A stretch of 8,068 nucleotides of DNA from the NCBI GenBank assembly GCA_046541115.1, contig JBKHDX010000214.1:1-8068 (forward strand), in the 5' to 3' direction. The DNA comes from Jaaginema sp046541115. GTDB lineage: Bacteria; Cyanobacteriota; Cyanobacteriia; Cyanobacteriales; Spirulinaceae. A model generated the notes under the pieces. The model saw only the letters and a program-made list of their open reading frames with translations. It had not been told where the DNA came from and did not search any database. This document shows, piece by piece, positions 6,947 through 8,068 of the stretch (position 1 is the stretch's first letter; every line of letters starts with the position of its first letter). The position numbers and the translations under genes are program-made.

Positions 6947-7853
6947 ACTTCCAAGACAATGTTCCCTTCTGCCCGTCTAGCGTTACCACTTGACCCACCG
7001 GGAGGGCGGCGTTTTCACCATTGTGACCAAAGGGGAGATCGCAGACGATGGGTAAATCTAAATCCGAGAGGCGATCGCGCAGCACTTCTTCTACTGTCCA
7101 ACTGGGGATGTTTTGGGGGGCGTAACACTGACTAAAGCGCCCCAAAGCAATGCCACTGACTTGTTTGAAAATGCCCAAAGCCCGCCAATGGGTTAACATT
7201 CGGTCGAGGCGATAAGGGGCTTCCCCCACATCTTCGAGGGCGAGGATTGCGTTTGTGAGGTCGGGTTGAAAGGGCGTTCGGAGAACGTGCGTGGCGACGG
7301 TTAAATTCGCCGGGAACAGCCTTCCGGTCACCGTTGCGCCTCCCCACCCGTTCCCTTGCAAAGATGGGAAATCGTGGCGTTCTACGGCGGCAAACAAGCG
7401 GTCTTTTGACCATTCTGGCTCATCGGCAAGGGTTGTTAGTAGGGGGGCGTGTAAGCCTGTAATGCCTGTGTGAGCGAGACTCCAGAGTAAAGCGGTAATA
7501 TCAGAAAAGCCGATCAGCCATTTTGGGTGCGATTCCGGGGGCCAAGCCCAACTTTCGAGTAAGCGGGCGCTACCGTAACCACCTCTGGCACAAAGAATGC
7601 CTTTACAGTCGGGGTTGTGCCAAGCGGCGACCAGGGCATCTAAGCGATCGCGATCGCCCCCAGCCAAATAGCCATCTCTGGCATTATGCTGGGGATGGAG
7701 TTGGATATCGTAGCCGCGATCGCGCCAAATTTTTACCCCCTCCTTAAACTTATCCAACTCGCGCAACGTCCCACTCGGCGCAATGACAAAAAGCAAATCC
7801 TTTGGCTTCAGGGTTGGCGGCAGTTTCAAAGCTAAATTTTGCTGGTTTTTCAT
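6945..7853 (-). CDS. LD-carboxypeptidase (peptidase family S66, LdcA/MccF type)
   Basis: S66 serine peptidases include LdcA, which removes the terminal D-Ala from murein tetrapeptide during cytosolic peptidoglycan recycling. They also include MccF-type enzymes, which hydrolyse microcin C-like or other amide substrates. The 302 residues match the family length. The nucleophile Ser117 lies in GFSD (115-118), and the supporting Glu207 lies in ALED (205-208). The catalytic His277 is in GHNGEN (276-281), and RGGYG (90-94) forms the conserved anion-hole region. There is no signal peptide, consistent with a cytosolic enzyme. LdcA activity is the more likely role, but MccF-like activity cannot be excluded. 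The ATG at 7853 directly follows a short CCAACAA-type tract with no Shine-Dalgarno. A double palindrome 30-74 bp upstream suggests repressor control. The TAG stop falls at the edge of the right repeat module. Confidence 0.93.
   Translation of the reverse strand: MKNQQNLALKLPPTLKPKDLLFVIAPSGTLRELDKFKEGVKIWRDRGYDIQLHPQHNARDGYLAGGDRDRLDALVAAWHNPDCKGILCARGGYGSARLLESWAWPPESHPKWLIGFSDITALLWSLAHTGITGLHAPLLTTLADEPEWSKDRLFAAVERHDFPSLQGNGWGGATVTGRLFPANLTVATHVLRTPFQPDLTNAILALEDVGEAPYRLDRMLTHWRALGIFKQVSGIALGRFSQCYAPQNIPSWTVEEVLRDRLSDLDLPIVCDLPFGHNGENAALPVGQVVTLDGQKGTLSWK
7644..7657. repeat. HIP1 octamers, overlapping pair (one of about 25 sites)
   Basis: Two GCGATCGC octamers overlap by two bases here, inside the LD-carboxypeptidase gene. 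About 25 copies are spread over the window in genes on both strands and in spacers, for example near 407, 624, 1471, 2113, 3420, 4167, 5082, 5807, 7069 and 8008. Random expectation for an 8-mer is far below one per window. This density is the HIP1 signature of many cyanobacteria and the main evidence for the host. Confidence 0.9.
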
Positions 7854-7874
7854 TGTTGTTTATTGGTTGTTGGT
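7854..7874 (-). repeat. Short CCAACAA-type heptamer tract
   Basis: On the minus strand, CCAACAA, CCAATAA and a decayed ACAACA remnant lie directly before the ATG of the LD-carboxypeptidase gene. They occupy the position of the ribosome-binding site. The orientation is the same as the gene, as in the array before the ABC gene and the one upstream of hemE. Confidence 0.75.
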
Positions 7875-7882
7875 TTTTCGCT

Positions 7883-7927
7883 TTGACATAACAGTTGTTA
7901 TGCCGAACATAACAGTTGTTATGTCAA
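7883..7927. promoter_or_regulatory. Double-palindrome operator-like site upstream of the LD-carboxypeptidase gene
   Basis: The 16-bp palindrome CATAACAGTTGTTATG occurs twice without mismatch (7887-7902 and 7908-7923), separated by CCGAA. The centre-to-centre distance is 21 bp, two turns of B-DNA. The flanks extend the symmetry: TTGACATAACA at the left end is mirrored by TGTTATGTCAA at the right end. Dyad arms repeated at two-turn spacing are what a pair of repressor dimers on one DNA face would need. TTGACA on both strands also resembles -35 hexamers, but no well-spaced -10 box is clear. The regulator is unknown and no regulator gene lies in the window. Confidence 0.75.
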
Positions 7928-7949
7928 CGGTAGCAGCGTAGCAACGTAG

Positions 7950-7966
7950 GGTGGGCATCGCCCACC
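7950..7966. repeat. Extragenic hairpin GGTGGGC/GCCCACC
   Basis: A perfect 7-bp GC-rich stem, GGTGGGC (7950-7956) and GCCCACC (7960-7966), has a 3-base loop. The surrounding GTAGGGTGGGCATCGCC style of sequence resembles dispersed intergenic hairpin repeats that I associate with cyanobacterial genomes. No T-run follows on either strand, so I do not call it a terminator. Confidence 0.6.
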
Positions 7967-8052
7967 ATCTCCAACTTTTAGCCTATTCTTGATTCCTCAA
8001 ACCCTACGCGATCGCATCGAGTCCGCGACGGTGGACTTTGTTACATTAGCCC

Positions 8053-8067
8053 CGGATTAGAAATCCG
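8053..8067. repeat. Small hairpin at the window edge
   Basis: CGGATT (8053-8058) and AATCCG (8062-8067) form a 6-bp stem around AGA. The window ends here, so the full element and any neighbouring gene cannot be seen. No start codon of a rightward gene is visible between 7928 and 8068. Confidence 0.35.
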
Positions 8068-8068
8068 C

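Overview
The window looks like chromosomal DNA of a cyanobacterium. The evidence is the roughly 25 copies of the HIP1 octamer GCGATCGC, the arrays of 7-bp tandem repeats (CCAACAA/CCAATAA, TCAGTAA, TCAGTTA), and the gene content (hemE, ureG, a cyanobacterial-type SDR protein, a GGDEF protein). A filamentous, Oscillatoriales-like host is a guess only.

Layout, left to right. 1-107: an array of 14 CCAACAA/CCAATAA heptamers. 111-1787 (+): a fused two-domain ATPase of a peptide-type ABC importer. 1788-2808: about 1 kb without a convincing gene. 2809-3750 (+): a diguanylate cyclase-type protein with a degenerate receiver-like N-terminus. 3747-4343 (-): ureG, whose stop codon overlaps that of the GGDEF gene. 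4348-4509: composite heptamer repeat module, left copy. 4516-5538 (-): an SDR/NAD-epimerase-like protein. 5658-6722 (-): hemE. 6780-6946: a second copy of the module in inverted orientation. 6945-7853 (-): an LD-carboxypeptidase (peptidase S66). 7854-7927: a short heptamer tract and a striking double palindrome. The remainder to 8068 holds small extragenic hairpins.

The genes do not form one pathway. They are mostly housekeeping or accessory functions: peptide uptake, c-di-GMP signalling, nickel insertion into urease, tetrapyrrole synthesis and murein recycling or peptide-amide hydrolysis. Four genes run leftward (ureG, SDR, hemE, LD-carboxypeptidase), but repeat modules split them, so only hemE and the SDR gene are plausible transcription partners.

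I see no new multi-gene system such as a defence island, CRISPR or biosynthetic cluster. The most unusual parts are non-coding. First, an inverted pair of composite heptamer modules brackets the SDR-hemE block. Second, heptamer arrays sit directly against start codons, and one stays open in frame with the ABC gene. Third, a 45-bp dyad operator-like site made of two identical 16-bp palindromes 21 bp apart lies upstream of the LD-carboxypeptidase gene.
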